Shown piece after piece: positions 1-7,406 of a DNA stretch of 42,982 bases; position 1 is the first letter of the stretch, and each line of letters opens with the position of its first letter. The position numbers were made by a program, and so were the translations under genes. The DNA is taken from positions 1 to 42,982 of the forward strand of contig NZ_JAAFZA010000073.1 of NCBI RefSeq assembly GCF_015356865.1, read 5' to 3'. The stretch comes from Catenulispora pinisilvae (GTDB taxonomy: Bacteria; Actinomycetota; Actinomycetes; Streptomycetales; Catenulisporaceae). Under the pieces are notes generated by a model, which searched no databases, was not told the origin of the DNA, and was given only the letters and a program-made list of their open reading frames with translations.

Positions 1-107
1 GGATTGGGATGGGGCTCGGAGTCCGGCGCGGAGTGCGGCTCGGGCTTGGGTTCGCGCTCGCGCTCGGGCTCGGAGTCTGGCGCAGAATGCGGCTCGGGCT
101 CGCGCAT
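1..107 (-). CDS. Partial CDS, N-terminal Glu/Pro-rich segment (runs off the left edge)
   Basis: Reading leftward from the ATG at 105-107, an open frame runs to the window edge without a stop. The 35 visible residues are low complexity, rich in Glu, Pro, Ser and His, and contain the segment EPHSAPDSEP twice. Nothing here identifies a family, and no domain is in view. The upstream Shine-Dalgarno is weak. It lies divergent from the GntR gene at 291. It may be the disordered N-terminus of a larger protein, or only a GC-repeat that happens to be open. The repeat style matches the in-frame repeats found in other genes of this window. Confidence 0.35.
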   Translation of the reverse strand, partial: MREPEPHSAPDSEPEREREPKPEPHSAPDSEPHPN

Positions 108-253
108 GGTCTCAGGCTCGTGTGAGTGCCGGTCCGCCGATGTGACCACAGCGCCCTCCGATCGCCGACGATTTTTCCTCGATCAGGGTGCCCTATTCCT
201 TCGTTCGTGATCATGCGCCACACCGGTGCGGGGCGGGTTGCTTCGGCGCGTGC

Positions 254-280
254 AGATTGATTAAATCAATTAGTCAATCT
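254..280. promoter_or_regulatory. Candidate GntR operator, nested inverted repeats
   Basis: A 15-bp perfect palindrome lies at 256-270 (arms ATTGATT and AATCAAT around one A). It overlaps a wider pair, AGATTGA at 254-260 and TCAATCT at 274-280. The site ends just before the ribosome binding site of the GntR gene and is clearly AT-rich against the background. Its position fits autoregulation by that protein. Binding itself is inferred. Confidence 0.5.
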
Positions 281-290
281 GGAGGTGATC

Positions 291-1004
291 GTGGACGAGG
301 TCGCGGGACGCCGGCCGGGGCTGTCCGAACAGCTCGCCGAGTCGCTGCTCGCCCTGATCGCGGGCGAACGGCTCGCGCCGGGCGACGCGCTTCCGACGGT
401 GCGGGCCTTGGCCGAGCGGTTAGACGTGACCGCGCCGACCATTCGGGAGGCGTTGCGGAGGTTGGAGGCGACCGATGCGGTGCGGCTTCGGCACGGGTCC
501 GGCATCTACGTCGGGCCGGGCGTGCTGCGGACGCTGATGCCTAATCCGAATCCGATCCCCGTGGACGGCGCGCAGGTCCTCTTCCTCGTCGAGGCACGGT
601 TGGCGATCGAGCCGGGGGTCGCGGCGCTGGCAGCCCGGCATCGGAGCGCGGAGCAGCTTGCGCGGCTTGAGGCGAGCGCGACTCCGGGTGCTGAAGCAGG
701 AAGCGGGGCCGGGACCGCCCAGGGCTCGGAGCGCCGCAAGCGGGCCAACTTCCACCGGGAACTGGCCGGCGCGTGCGGCAACCCCGTCCTGTACGAAGTC
801 GTCGACTCGCTGCTGGCGGCGCGCGCCGGCGAGCAGCGTGCGCTACGCCGGTTGGTGCCGGATCGGGCCCGGGACCTCGACCAGCATTGGGCGATCTTCG
901 AGGCGGTCCGTGATCGGGACGCGGAGTTGGCGGAAGAGCTGACCAGGAGCCACCTGATCGAGCTGCGGGAGAACACCGCGGCCCAGGTGGCCGAGACGGA
1001 CTGA
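291..1004 (+). CDS. GntR-family transcriptional regulator, FCD (FadR) subfamily
   Basis: This is a 237-aa DNA-binding regulator. Residues of about 5-75 form the winged helix, with the typical run of a short LSEQLAESLLALIAG helix, PGDALPTVRALAERL and PTIREALRRLEA, followed by the RLRHGSGIYV wing. The rest is a helical FCD-type effector domain with the usual REL and FHRELA motifs. I chose GTG at 291 because GGAGGT at 281-286 sits five bases upstream; the in-frame GTG at 285 overlaps that site. The nearby palindrome at 254-280 is a likely self-operator. The effector is unknown; related proteins sense small organic acids. An Ala/Gly/Glu stretch around residue 130 looks like a family insertion. 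The stop codon lies in a 16-bp-period repeat. Confidence 0.88.
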   Translation: MDEVAGRRPGLSEQLAESLLALIAGERLAPGDALPTVRALAERLDVTAPTIREALRRLEATDAVRLRHGSGIYVGPGVLRTLMPNPNPIPVDGAQVLFLVEARLAIEPGVAALAARHRSAEQLARLEASATPGAEAGSGAGTAQGSERRKRANFHRELAGACGNPVLYEVVDSLLAARAGEQRALRRLVPDRARDLDQHWAIFEAVRDRDAELAEELTRSHLIELRENTAAQVAETD

Positions 1005-1067
1005 CTCACAGACGGACTGGCTGGCTGGCAGAAAAACAGACTGACCGATTTCCCTGTGGGAGGGATC

Positions 1068-2057
1068 ATGCGGCGATTGGCCGCGTTCGGCACCGCATTG
1101 GCTTTGCTCGGCACCGTCGCAGGATGCGCATCACGGCACCAACGCTCGGCGACGGCCTCCGCTCCTGCCACGACCACCGCCACCGCCACCGCCACCGCCA
1201 CGACCACCACACCAAGTTCTGCTGCGGCCTGCGCGGGTACAGCCGGCGCTTCCACCTCCCACACCATGAACGTCGCCAGCCACCCCCGCACCTTCATCGA
1301 GCATCTACCGTCGAATTTCGCCGCGAGCACGAAGTACGTCGCCATCATCGTCTTTCCCGGCCGCGGCGAATCCGCCGCCCAGATCGAGGGCTACTCGCAG
1401 CTCGACTCCACGAACACGATCGTCCTCTACGCCCAAGGCCTCGACGGCACCGACGGCGAGTCGACCTGGGAGGCCACCCCCTACGCGGGAGCATCAGCCC
1501 ACGACTACGAATTCGCCGCGGACATGGTGAACTGGCTGGCCGGCGCACCGTGCGTGGACGCGAACCGCATCGGCCTGACCGGCAAGTCCGACGGCGCCGG
1601 CTTCGCCGCCTCCGCAGCCTGCGTGACCAGCGGAGTGGCAGCTGTCGCGACCGTCTCAGGGGCCTTCTACCAGGCCGACACCCGCTGCACCCCGACCGGC
1701 CGACCGCTCCCCGTCATGAACATGCACGGCGCCGAGGACCCGGTGATCCCCTACAACGGCAGCACAACCCGAGGCCTGTACTCGACCAACGCCTGGCTCG
1801 CCCTGTGGCAGCAGCGCGACAGCTGCACCGGCTCCAGCACCAACACACCCGTTGGCGCTGACGTTGTACGCAGCACCCTGACTTCGTGCACTGACGGCAC
1901 CGAAGTCGTCAACTACGACATCGCCGACGGCGGCCACACCTGGCCCGGTGCCACCGTGACCAGCGGCCCCGGCGGCACCACACACACGATCGACGCCGCG
2001 CAACTGATCGCCGCCTTCTTCACCGACTCTCAGTCTCTCAGTGCTCGACTTCACTGA
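1068..2057 (+). CDS. Secreted lipoprotein, PHB-depolymerase/feruloyl-esterase-like alpha/beta hydrolase
   Basis: This 329-aa protein starts with a lipoprotein signal: a short basic start, a hydrophobic stretch and the lipobox VAGC with Cys20. A Thr/Ala-rich linker follows (about residues 27-50). The rest is an alpha/beta hydrolase of the LpqC/poly(3-hydroxybutyrate) depolymerase esterase group. The nucleophile elbow reads GKSDG, the acid is probably in MHGAEDPVIPY, and the His in DGGHTWPG. Such enzymes hydrolyse polyester or feruloyl ester bonds outside the membrane. The start at ATG 1068 follows GTGGGAGGGA. Its 3' end overlaps the end of the opposing lipase gene by 20 bp. The real substrate cannot be read from the sequence. 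Confidence 0.82.
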   Translation: MRRLAAFGTALALLGTVAGCASRHQRSATASAPATTTATATATATTTTPSSAAACAGTAGASTSHTMNVASHPRTFIEHLPSNFAASTKYVAIIVFPGRGESAAQIEGYSQLDSTNTIVLYAQGLDGTDGESTWEATPYAGASAHDYEFAADMVNWLAGAPCVDANRIGLTGKSDGAGFAASAACVTSGVAAVATVSGAFYQADTRCTPTGRPLPVMNMHGAEDPVIPYNGSTTRGLYSTNAWLALWQQRDSCTGSSTNTPVGADVVRSTLTSCTDGTEVVNYDIADGGHTWPGATVTSGPGGTTHTIDAAQLIAAFFTDSQSLSARLH

Positions 2058-3303
2058 AGAACGCCAAGACCTGCGGGGTGGCCAGTTCGGCCGACGTGTT
2101 GTGGTCCACGTCGCCGACGTCCACCAGCTTGACCTGGACGCCGTGCGTGGCCAGCTGCGCCTGACACTGCTGCGCGTTGGCGAACGCGACGTCCTTGTCG
2201 CCGTCGGCGGCGTAGATCTGGGTCGGTACGTTCGGGTGCCAGTCGCACGAGATGTCGTTCTGCTTCATGGCGTTCAACAAGGCGCCTGAGGGGTGCTGAA
2301 GGCGCGCGATGTACTGCGGCGTCAGCAGCGCGGAGGGGCTGCCCGGTAGGGCCGAGAGGATGTCCTGCTCGCTGTGGTCGCCGTCGTAGAGGCCTTCGAC
2401 GATTGAGGCGTAGGGCTGCTGGAAGACCTCGGCCGGGTTGTCGTAGAGGTGGTAGAGACGGTTCATCGCGACGGTCCAGTACGAGATATAGAGGACTTCG
2501 CTCTCCGGGTCGAGCGTGTTGTGCAGGAGCGCGGGGATCTCAGCGGTGCGCACGGCGTACGGCCCGCTCATCGGCGCGACCGCCCCGAGGCGCCAGTACC
2601 CGCCGGCCTGGCCCTGCTGGAGCGCGTGCGCGAAGCCCATCGCCGCCGCGCCGCCCTGCGAGAAGCCGGTGACCAGGACCCGCGGGTTCAGCCGCGCGTC
2701 GTGCTGTCCGGCCAGGTCGCGGCTCGCGGTGAGCATGTCCTGCGACGCGGTGACCTCCGAGGCCAGGTCCATGTACGGATGGTCCCCCGGACCTGTGCCC
2801 AGCCCCAGGTAGTCCGGGGCGACGCCGGCGTATCCGGCCGAGGCGAACAGTTCGACGGCCTCGCGGTCGCCGTCGCCCGCGGTGACCGAGGCGACGGCGT
2901 CGCGGGTCGGGTTGGTGCCGTGGTCGTAGGAGATCACGTTCAGCTGGCTTCCGGCGCCGGTGGGCAGCACGACCAGCCCGCTGGCGGTCGTCGGCCGGCC
3001 GTGCGGATCGATCGTGCTGTAGGTGATCCGGTAATCGGTGACGGCGTAGTGGACCCGCTTGGTGTCACCGAAGAACGGGACGACCGCGGCCTGCACCTGG
3101 GCCGGGGACAGCGCCGCGACCTCCGTGACCGACAGCAGCCGACCGCGTTCCTGGTGGTGCCGGCCGAGTTCCACGGCGCCGGGGCCGGACCCCGCGGACG
3201 CGGCGCTGGCCACGCCGGCCGACGTGGCGGTCAGGAGCAACGCGCCGACCGCGCCGAGCGCTACGGACTTCGAACGCTTCGAACGCATCATGACTCTCTT
3301 CAT
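2038..3303 (-). CDS. Secreted lipase-family alpha/beta hydrolase
   Basis: This 421-aa protein has a Sec signal peptide: basic start (KRSKS), hydrophobic core and an ASAAS-like cleavage site near residue 36. The body resembles the secretory lipase family (LIP, Pfam Lipase_secretory). It has an NVISYDHGTNPT segment, the nucleophile elbow GFSQGG, an ADGDKDV acid loop and a late His in VGDVDHNTS. It probably cleaves ester bonds of lipids or xenobiotics outside the cell. Three ATGs near the start are possible; the second and third (MMRSKRSKS) have AGAGAG upstream, so the true start may be 12-15 bases further in. It is divergent from the cupin gene and overlaps its convergent neighbour by 20 bp. 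Confidence 0.82.
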   Translation of the reverse strand: MKRVMMRSKRSKSVALGAVGALLLTATSAGVASAASAGSGPGAVELGRHHQERGRLLSVTEVAALSPAQVQAAVVPFFGDTKRVHYAVTDYRITYSTIDPHGRPTTASGLVVLPTGAGSQLNVISYDHGTNPTRDAVASVTAGDGDREAVELFASAGYAGVAPDYLGLGTGPGDHPYMDLASEVTASQDMLTASRDLAGQHDARLNPRVLVTGFSQGGAAAMGFAHALQQGQAGGYWRLGAVAPMSGPYAVRTAEIPALLHNTLDPESEVLYISYWTVAMNRLYHLYDNPAEVFQQPYASIVEGLYDGDHSEQDILSALPGSPSALLTPQYIARLQHPSGALLNAMKQNDISCDWHPNVPTQIYAADGDKDVAFANAQQCQAQLATHGVQVKLVDVGDVDHNTSAELATPQVLAFFSEVEH

Positions 3304-3362
3304 GCCTCAAAGTCTGCGCGGCGCGATGCGCTCGCACGATGGCCCTACATGGCGTATGTGGG

Positions 3363-3412
3363 GTGTATGTAGTGCCACTGTCCGGGTGTATCTAATGACA
3401 CCTAATAGATAC
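3363..3412. promoter_or_regulatory. Candidate operator: 23-bp-period direct repeat plus inverted repeat
   Basis: Two near-identical copies of GGGTGTATNTANTGNCAC-like sequence begin at 3361 and 3384 (period 23). The second copy is also part of an inverted repeat, GTATCTA at 3388-3394 and TAGATAC at 3406-3412. It lies between the divergent lipase and cupin genes, in an AT-richer stretch that ends just before the cupin ribosome binding site. This is probably a regulator or promoter site; no regulator gene is adjacent. Confidence 0.4.
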
Positions 3413-3436
3413 CCGGAAGATCAGGAGAGCCACGAC

Positions 3437-3997
3437 GTGATCGAAGAGGCCGACGCCATCGCCGCCCACTACGGCTTGGAGCCGCTTCCGGCCGAGGGCG
3501 GACGTTTCCGCCAGACCTGGGCCGGGCCGCGGGACGCGAGCGGGAGGCCGCAGGGGACGGCGATCCTGATGCTGCTGACGTCCGAGCCCGGAGACTTCTC
3601 GGCGATGCATCGGCTGCCGATCGACGAGGTCTGGCACTTCTATCGTGGCGACCTGCTGGATCTGCTGTTGTTGCATCCGGATGGACACGCCGAGGTGCGG
3701 CACCTGGGAGACGGGCAGCTGGTGCAGACCGTGGTGCCGGCCGGATGCTGGATGGGTGCGCGGGTCACGCCTGGCGGGGACTGGTCGCTGTTCGGGACGA
3801 CTATGGCTCCCGGGTTCATGCCGGCTGATTTCGAGGGCGGCGATGCTGATGAGTTGGCCCGGCGCTACCCGCGGGAGGCAGAGCTGATCAGGGCACTGTC
3901 TCGGGCTGATGCTCCGACCCGCATGCCCGAGGATCTGCACGGCCCCGGAAACCGACGCGGCGACACCGGCGACGGGCCGGCGGCGACATCATCTTGA
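3437..3997 (+). CDS. Cupin-fold protein (DUF985 family)
   Basis: This 186-aa protein matches the DUF985 cupin pattern: an N-terminal helix (IAAHYGLEPLPAEGG), then RQTW, a long TAILMLLTS strand, the SAMHRLPIDEVWHFYRGD core, and VPAGCWMGAR. The core His, Glu and His are placed as in cupin metal sites, but a catalytic role is not established for this family. The GTG at 3437 is chosen because AGGAGA sits eight bases upstream. The ATG at 3395 is in frame but lacks such a site and lies within the inverted repeat. The C-terminal 20 residues (GPGNRRGDTGDGP) look disordered. It stands alone on this strand. Confidence 0.8.
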   Translation: MIEEADAIAAHYGLEPLPAEGGRFRQTWAGPRDASGRPQGTAILMLLTSEPGDFSAMHRLPIDEVWHFYRGDLLDLLLLHPDGHAEVRHLGDGQLVQTVVPAGCWMGARVTPGGDWSLFGTTMAPGFMPADFEGGDADELARRYPREAELIRALSRADAPTRMPEDLHGPGNRRGDTGDGPAATSS

Positions 3998-4101
3998 GCA
4001 GCCGCGGCGGGGGCGAACTTCCCGCGTCGACCAGGACGGTCCGCTCCCCGCTCCGCTACGGGACGACCTTCATCCCGGCGCGGACGGGGGCGAACAGGCT
4101 G

Positions 4102-4512
4102 CTACGCATCGTCCCCGTAGTACGCCTGGGCGACGGCGTAGGTGTCCTCATACAGGTGGTAGCGCGTGATCCGGCCGTCCTGAACCGTGGTGTGCAGGGC
4201 GAACGCGGTGTCGATGTCCCGGCCGGTCTTCTTCACCTCGGAAAGCATGCGGCCGAACAGCACCACGTCATCGCCGTCGGCGACGACCTGACGCAGATCG
4301 AACTCCTTGGCCTGGACGTGCGTTCCCAGCAGCTCGAAGAACGTCTGCATGCCGCGCGCCGAGTCGACCTCCGGCACCCAAGGGATGCCGGGCGGGTGCG
4401 GGATGGAGAAGGAGACCGAGTCGGCGAACAGGGCCGCGGCTTCCTCGGCTTTTCCGGCCGCCAGGAGCGGGAACAGGCGTTGGACTGTCTGCGCGGGAGA
4501 CTCAGAAGCCAT
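4102..4512 (-). CDS. SnoaL/NTF2-like protein
   Basis: This 136-aa protein has the layout of a small alpha+beta-barrel NTF2-like domain: an N-terminal helical pair (AQTVQRLFPLLAAGKAEEAAALF), then a beta-rich half ending in DGRITRYHLYEDTYAVAQAYYG. Members include ketosteroid isomerases, SnoaL cyclases and stress proteins, so the reaction cannot be stated. It starts 18 bp after the stop of the carboxylesterase gene on the same strand, so the two are probably one transcript. No clear Shine-Dalgarno is seen, so translational coupling to the gene upstream is likely. Confidence 0.75.
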   Translation of the reverse strand: MASESPAQTVQRLFPLLAAGKAEEAAALFADSVSFSIPHPPGIPWVPEVDSARGMQTFFELLGTHVQAKEFDLRQVVADGDDVVLFGRMLSEVKKTGRDIDTAFALHTTVQDGRITRYHLYEDTYAVAQAYYGDDA

Positions 4513-4530
4513 GCGGCGATGCTACTGGCA

Positions 4531-6126
4531 TCACCCGATTCCCGCCGCCGTGACGTCTGCGGCCCCTGCGGCATCGGTATCCGCGCCATCGACATCCGCG
4601 GCATCGGTATCCGCGGCATCGGTATCCGCGGCATCTGCGAGGTCCAGGGGCACGGGATCGTGCCCCGCCCAGATATCGCGAGACCGGGCTTCCGGATACG
4701 GCGAGGTCACCGACGCGATATCCACGACGCGAGTCAGCTGCCGCCCGGGCTCGGGCTCGTGGGCGGGCCAGCCGGGGTCGCCGGAGGTGGCGAAGCGGGC
4801 CCATCCCTGTCGGAGTTCGCGAGACACGGCCACAATCTCGGGCCCCGGTTGGTCGCCGAAGAGCTGGCGACCAGAAGGGCTGTCCAACGTGCCGAACGCC
4901 AGCGGCACGTCAAGGCTGTGGCAGGCGCCCAGAATCCCGCCGGCGGCCGGGGCCGTCAGTTGTAGCTCGAACAGGAACGATGTGCCTCCGGCGGCTTGGT
5001 TCGCCTGGGCCAGTCGCAGTGAGGGCATCCGGAAGAGGGCGTCGGAGTACACGATCTCAACCAGTTCTTCAGCGGTGGCATGGGGATACGCGGCGCGGTA
5101 GGCGTCGGCTCCTGCCCCCTCCGGCGCGAACAGGTCCAGGGCCAGACGAGCGTCGTCCTCGGTGAAGGTGCCCAGCCGGCCCATCATGACGCTGAACAGC
5201 CGGAATTCGTCGCGGGTGTGGCCGACGATCAGCTCGATGCCTTCTGCGCGGCCGCCGGCCAAAACCCGCCAAGGCGTTTCGGTGAGCAGCACGCCATCGA
5301 GCACCGGGCACACCGCGACACCGAGTTGCGACAGTCGACCCCAGCTCTGGCGGCGGCCGGGGAGCTCGGCGCCGAGGGCGGCGAGTTCGCCGGCCAGACG
5401 CCGGGGGTCGATGCGGGACAGGGCTTCGGCGTCGGGTGCCGCCCCGACCCGGTTCGCGAGCGCCGCGGCGACGTCCTTCGCCAGCGCGGGGGTGGCCAGC
5501 AGGCCCGGTACCGAGTGTGCGATGGCCCGGTGGAACAGTCCGCGCGCCTGCTTCATCGCCAGCAGGGCCGCGATCGATCCCGCGCCGGCAGACTGGCCTG
5601 CCACCGTCACCCGGTCGGGGTCTCCGCCGAACGCGGCGATGTTGCGCCGCACCCACTCCAGGGCCGCGATCTGGTCGAGGAATCCGCGGTTGGCCGGGGC
5701 GCCGTCGAGCTGGATGAAGCCCTCGGCGGCCATCCGGTAGTTGATGCTGACAACGACCAGGCCCGCGCCGGTCAGGGCTGCGGGGTCGTACATCGGATCG
5801 CTGGAAGCGCCGGCGATGTAGGCGCCGCCGTGAATCCACACCAGGACGGGCAGACCGACTGCCCCGATTGCCGGCGTACTGACGTTGAGCGTGAGCCAGT
5901 CGTCCCCGGCCGAACTCTCGGCCGTCGGCCCCGCCTGCGGAACCACGGGACCGAACTCGACCGCCTGCCTCGTTCCGTTCCACGCCTCCATCGGCACGGG
6001 TGCCTGGAAGCGCAGCGGCCCGACGGGAGGCTGGGCGTACGGGATACCACGGAACACCGCGTGATCCCCGTGCCAGCGCCCTTCGACGAGGCCTTCCGCT
6101 GTCCGTGCCCTGGGTTGTTCGGACAT
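4531..6126 (-). CDS. Type B carboxylesterase (para-nitrobenzyl-esterase-like)
   Basis: This 531-aa enzyme belongs to the carboxylesterase/cholinesterase family. Visible marks are the opening GLVEGRWHGDHAVFRGIPYA, the oxyanion loop HGGAY, the nucleophile elbow GQSAG (near residue 180), the acid in GHTRDEFRLF and the catalytic His in GACHSLDVPLAFG. No signal peptide is seen, so it is probably cytoplasmic. The ATG at 6124-6126 is preceded by GGAGGAAGG and is preferred over the ATG six codons earlier. The last 35 residues are an odd Asp/Ala/Thr tail built by 15-bp DNA repeats. It heads a two-gene unit with the NTF2-like gene and is divergent from a TetR gene, its likely regulator. Confidence 0.9.
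   Translation of the reverse strand: MSEQPRARTAEGLVEGRWHGDHAVFRGIPYAQPPVGPLRFQAPVPMEAWNGTRQAVEFGPVVPQAGPTAESSAGDDWLTLNVSTPAIGAVGLPVLVWIHGGAYIAGASSDPMYDPAALTGAGLVVVSINYRMAAEGFIQLDGAPANRGFLDQIAALEWVRRNIAAFGGDPDRVTVAGQSAGAGSIAALLAMKQARGLFHRAIAHSVPGLLATPALAKDVAAALANRVGAAPDAEALSRIDPRRLAGELAALGAELPGRRQSWGRLSQLGVAVCPVLDGVLLTETPWRVLAGGRAEGIELIVGHTRDEFRLFSVMMGRLGTFTEDDARLALDLFAPEGAGADAYRAAYPHATAEELVEIVYSDALFRMPSLRLAQANQAAGGTSFLFELQLTAPAAGGILGACHSLDVPLAFGTLDSPSGRQLFGDQPGPEIVAVSRELRQGWARFATSGDPGWPAHEPEPGRQLTRVVDIASVTSPYPEARSRDIWAGHDPVPLDLADAADTDAADTDAADVDGADTDAAGAADVTAAGIG
4571..4630. repeat. 15-bp tandem repeat (4 units) in carboxylesterase 3' end
   Basis: Four units of GCATCGGTATCCGCG (second unit has three changes) run end to end. 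They keep frame and encode the DTDAA/DGADV-type tail on the minus strand. The tail lies beyond the enzyme fold. Confidence 0.9.
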
Positions 6127-6166
6127 GCCCACACCTTCCTCCACACTGTCGTGAACCGGCTTCCAG

Positions 6167-6194
6167 CTTTTATCGGTCAGCTGTAATATGTCAA
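6167..6194 (-). promoter_or_regulatory. Candidate promoter for the carboxylesterase gene
   Basis: On the minus strand a perfect TTGACA (6189-6194) is followed after 16 bases by TAAAAG. The -10 is only a partial match, but the position, about 40 bp before the start codon, is right for a promoter divergent from the TetR gene. Confidence 0.35.
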
Positions 6195-6218
6195 GCGTAT
6201 GGAAAAGGAGGGCCGGCG

Positions 6219-6839
6219 ATGCCCAAGCAGGTGGACCACCGCGAGCGCCGCGAGACCATCGCCCGAGCGCTGTGGCGGGTCGTGGAACAGCGCGGCATCG
6301 CGCACGCCAGCGTCCGCGAGGTGGCCCAGGAGGCGGGCATCTCGCACGGCGCGGTGCAGCACTACTTCGCCACGCGGGAGGAGATGCTGGTCTTCGCCAT
6401 GGACTTCGCGTCCGAGCAGACCGCGCGGCGGGTCGCTGACAGCCTGCGCGCGTTCGGCGACCCGGCCCACCCGTCCGACCCGCCGCACCCGCGCGACCTG
6501 CTGCGCGTGATGCTCACGGAGATGCTCCCGCTGCACCCGGACGCCCGCGCGACCAGCCGGATGAGCGCCGCCTACGTCCTGGAGGCGCTGCACGACGCGA
6601 ACATCCACACCCGCGCCCGCGACGGGCTGAAGCACGGCCGCGGGCTCGTGGAGCAGATCGTCCGGCAGGCGATCGCGGACGGCCGGATCGGCACCGACCG
6701 CGACCCGGCCACGGAGACCAACCTGCTGCTGGCGCTCACCGGGTTGACGCCGCTCATCGAGCTGGGCGTGATCGAGCCCGAGGCCGCCCTGGCCGCGGTC
6801 GACCAGCATCTTGAGCGGTTGTTCAGCGGCGAGGCCTGA
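6219..6839 (+). CDS. TetR/AcrR-family regulator
   Basis: This 206-aa protein has a TetR DNA-binding domain in its first 55 residues: ERRETIARALWRVVEQRG, then ASVREVAQEAGISHGAVQHYFATREEML. The C-terminal half resembles the TetR_C_6/BetI-like ligand domain with ADGRIG and a late LIELGVI. The ATG at 6219 is preceded by AAGGAGGG at the right distance. It is divergent from the carboxylesterase, 92 bp apart, and so probably represses that gene and itself in response to a small molecule. The ligand is not deducible. Confidence 0.88.
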   Translation: MPKQVDHRERRETIARALWRVVEQRGIAHASVREVAQEAGISHGAVQHYFATREEMLVFAMDFASEQTARRVADSLRAFGDPAHPSDPPHPRDLLRVMLTEMLPLHPDARATSRMSAAYVLEALHDANIHTRARDGLKHGRGLVEQIVRQAIADGRIGTDRDPATETNLLLALTGLTPLIELGVIEPEAALAAVDQHLERLFSGEA

Positions 6840-6870
6840 GCGGTATTCGCTCCCCCGGACGCGTCACCGG

Positions 6871-7302
6871 TCAGGTCGCGAAGACCTGCTCATCGTCGGC
6901 AAAGGCCTTGAATTCCAGGGCGTTGCCGGCCGGATCGAGCAGGAACATGGTCCACTGCTCGCCGGGCTGCCCTTCGAAGCGGACGTAGGGCTCGATGACG
7001 AACGCGGTGTCGGCGGCACGCAGGCGAGTGGCCAGGTCGTGGAAGGCGGCGACGGTCAGGATCAGCCCGAAGTGCGGGACCGGGACGTCGTGGCCGTCGA
7101 CCGGGTTGTGGATCCGGGTGGTGCGGGCCGGGGCGTGGTGCGTGACGAGTTGGTGACCGTGCAGGTTCCAGTCGATCCAGGTGTCGGTGCTGCGGCCGGT
7201 GGGCAGCCCCAGGACCTGGCCATAGAAGCGGCGGGCGGCGTCCAGGTCGTCGACGGGGATCGCCAGGTGGAAGCGCGGGATCGGTGATTCGAGCGTTGAC
7301 AT
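6871..7302 (-). CDS. VOC-superfamily (glyoxalase/dioxygenase fold) protein
   Basis: This 143-aa protein is a single vicinal-oxygen-chelate domain. It has the opening PRFHLAIPVDDLDAARRFYGQVLGL, a middle NLHGHQLVTHHAP strand and the end FLLDPAGNALEFKAF. The first His (FHLA) and the last Glu (ALEF) are where the family puts its metal ligands, so a metal site is likely. Function could be isomerase, dioxygenase or resistance. The start at 7302 has AAAGGGAAA upstream; the in-frame start 25 codons earlier has no support. It is divergent from a GntR-MFS pair and shares a 104-bp regulatory region with it. Confidence 0.82.
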   Translation of the reverse strand: MSTLESPIPRFHLAIPVDDLDAARRFYGQVLGLPTGRSTDTWIDWNLHGHQLVTHHAPARTTRIHNPVDGHDVPVPHFGLILTVAAFHDLATRLRAADTAFVIEPYVRFEGQPGEQWTMFLLDPAGNALEFKAFADDEQVFAT

Positions 7303-7376
7303 AGTCGGGTTTCCCTTTCTAAGCGCAAAGTTCGAAGTGAGTCGTACCCAAGGCACGCGGGACCCTGCATCCTCCA

Positions 7377-7389
7377 AATGTCAGACATT
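7377..7389. promoter_or_regulatory. Candidate FadR-type operator
   Basis: AATGT-CAG-ACATT is a perfect inverted repeat with the GT-NNN-AC core known for FCD-subfamily GntR sites. It lies 18 bp before the GntR start and between the divergent VOC and GntR-MFS genes, so it could control both directions. Confidence 0.5.
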
Positions 7390-7406
7390 CGGCTATCATA
7401 GAGATC

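Noticed and set aside
5080..6186. Plus-strand frame opposite the carboxylesterase
   Set aside because: The minus strand has the complete esterase motif set; the plus frame has none.
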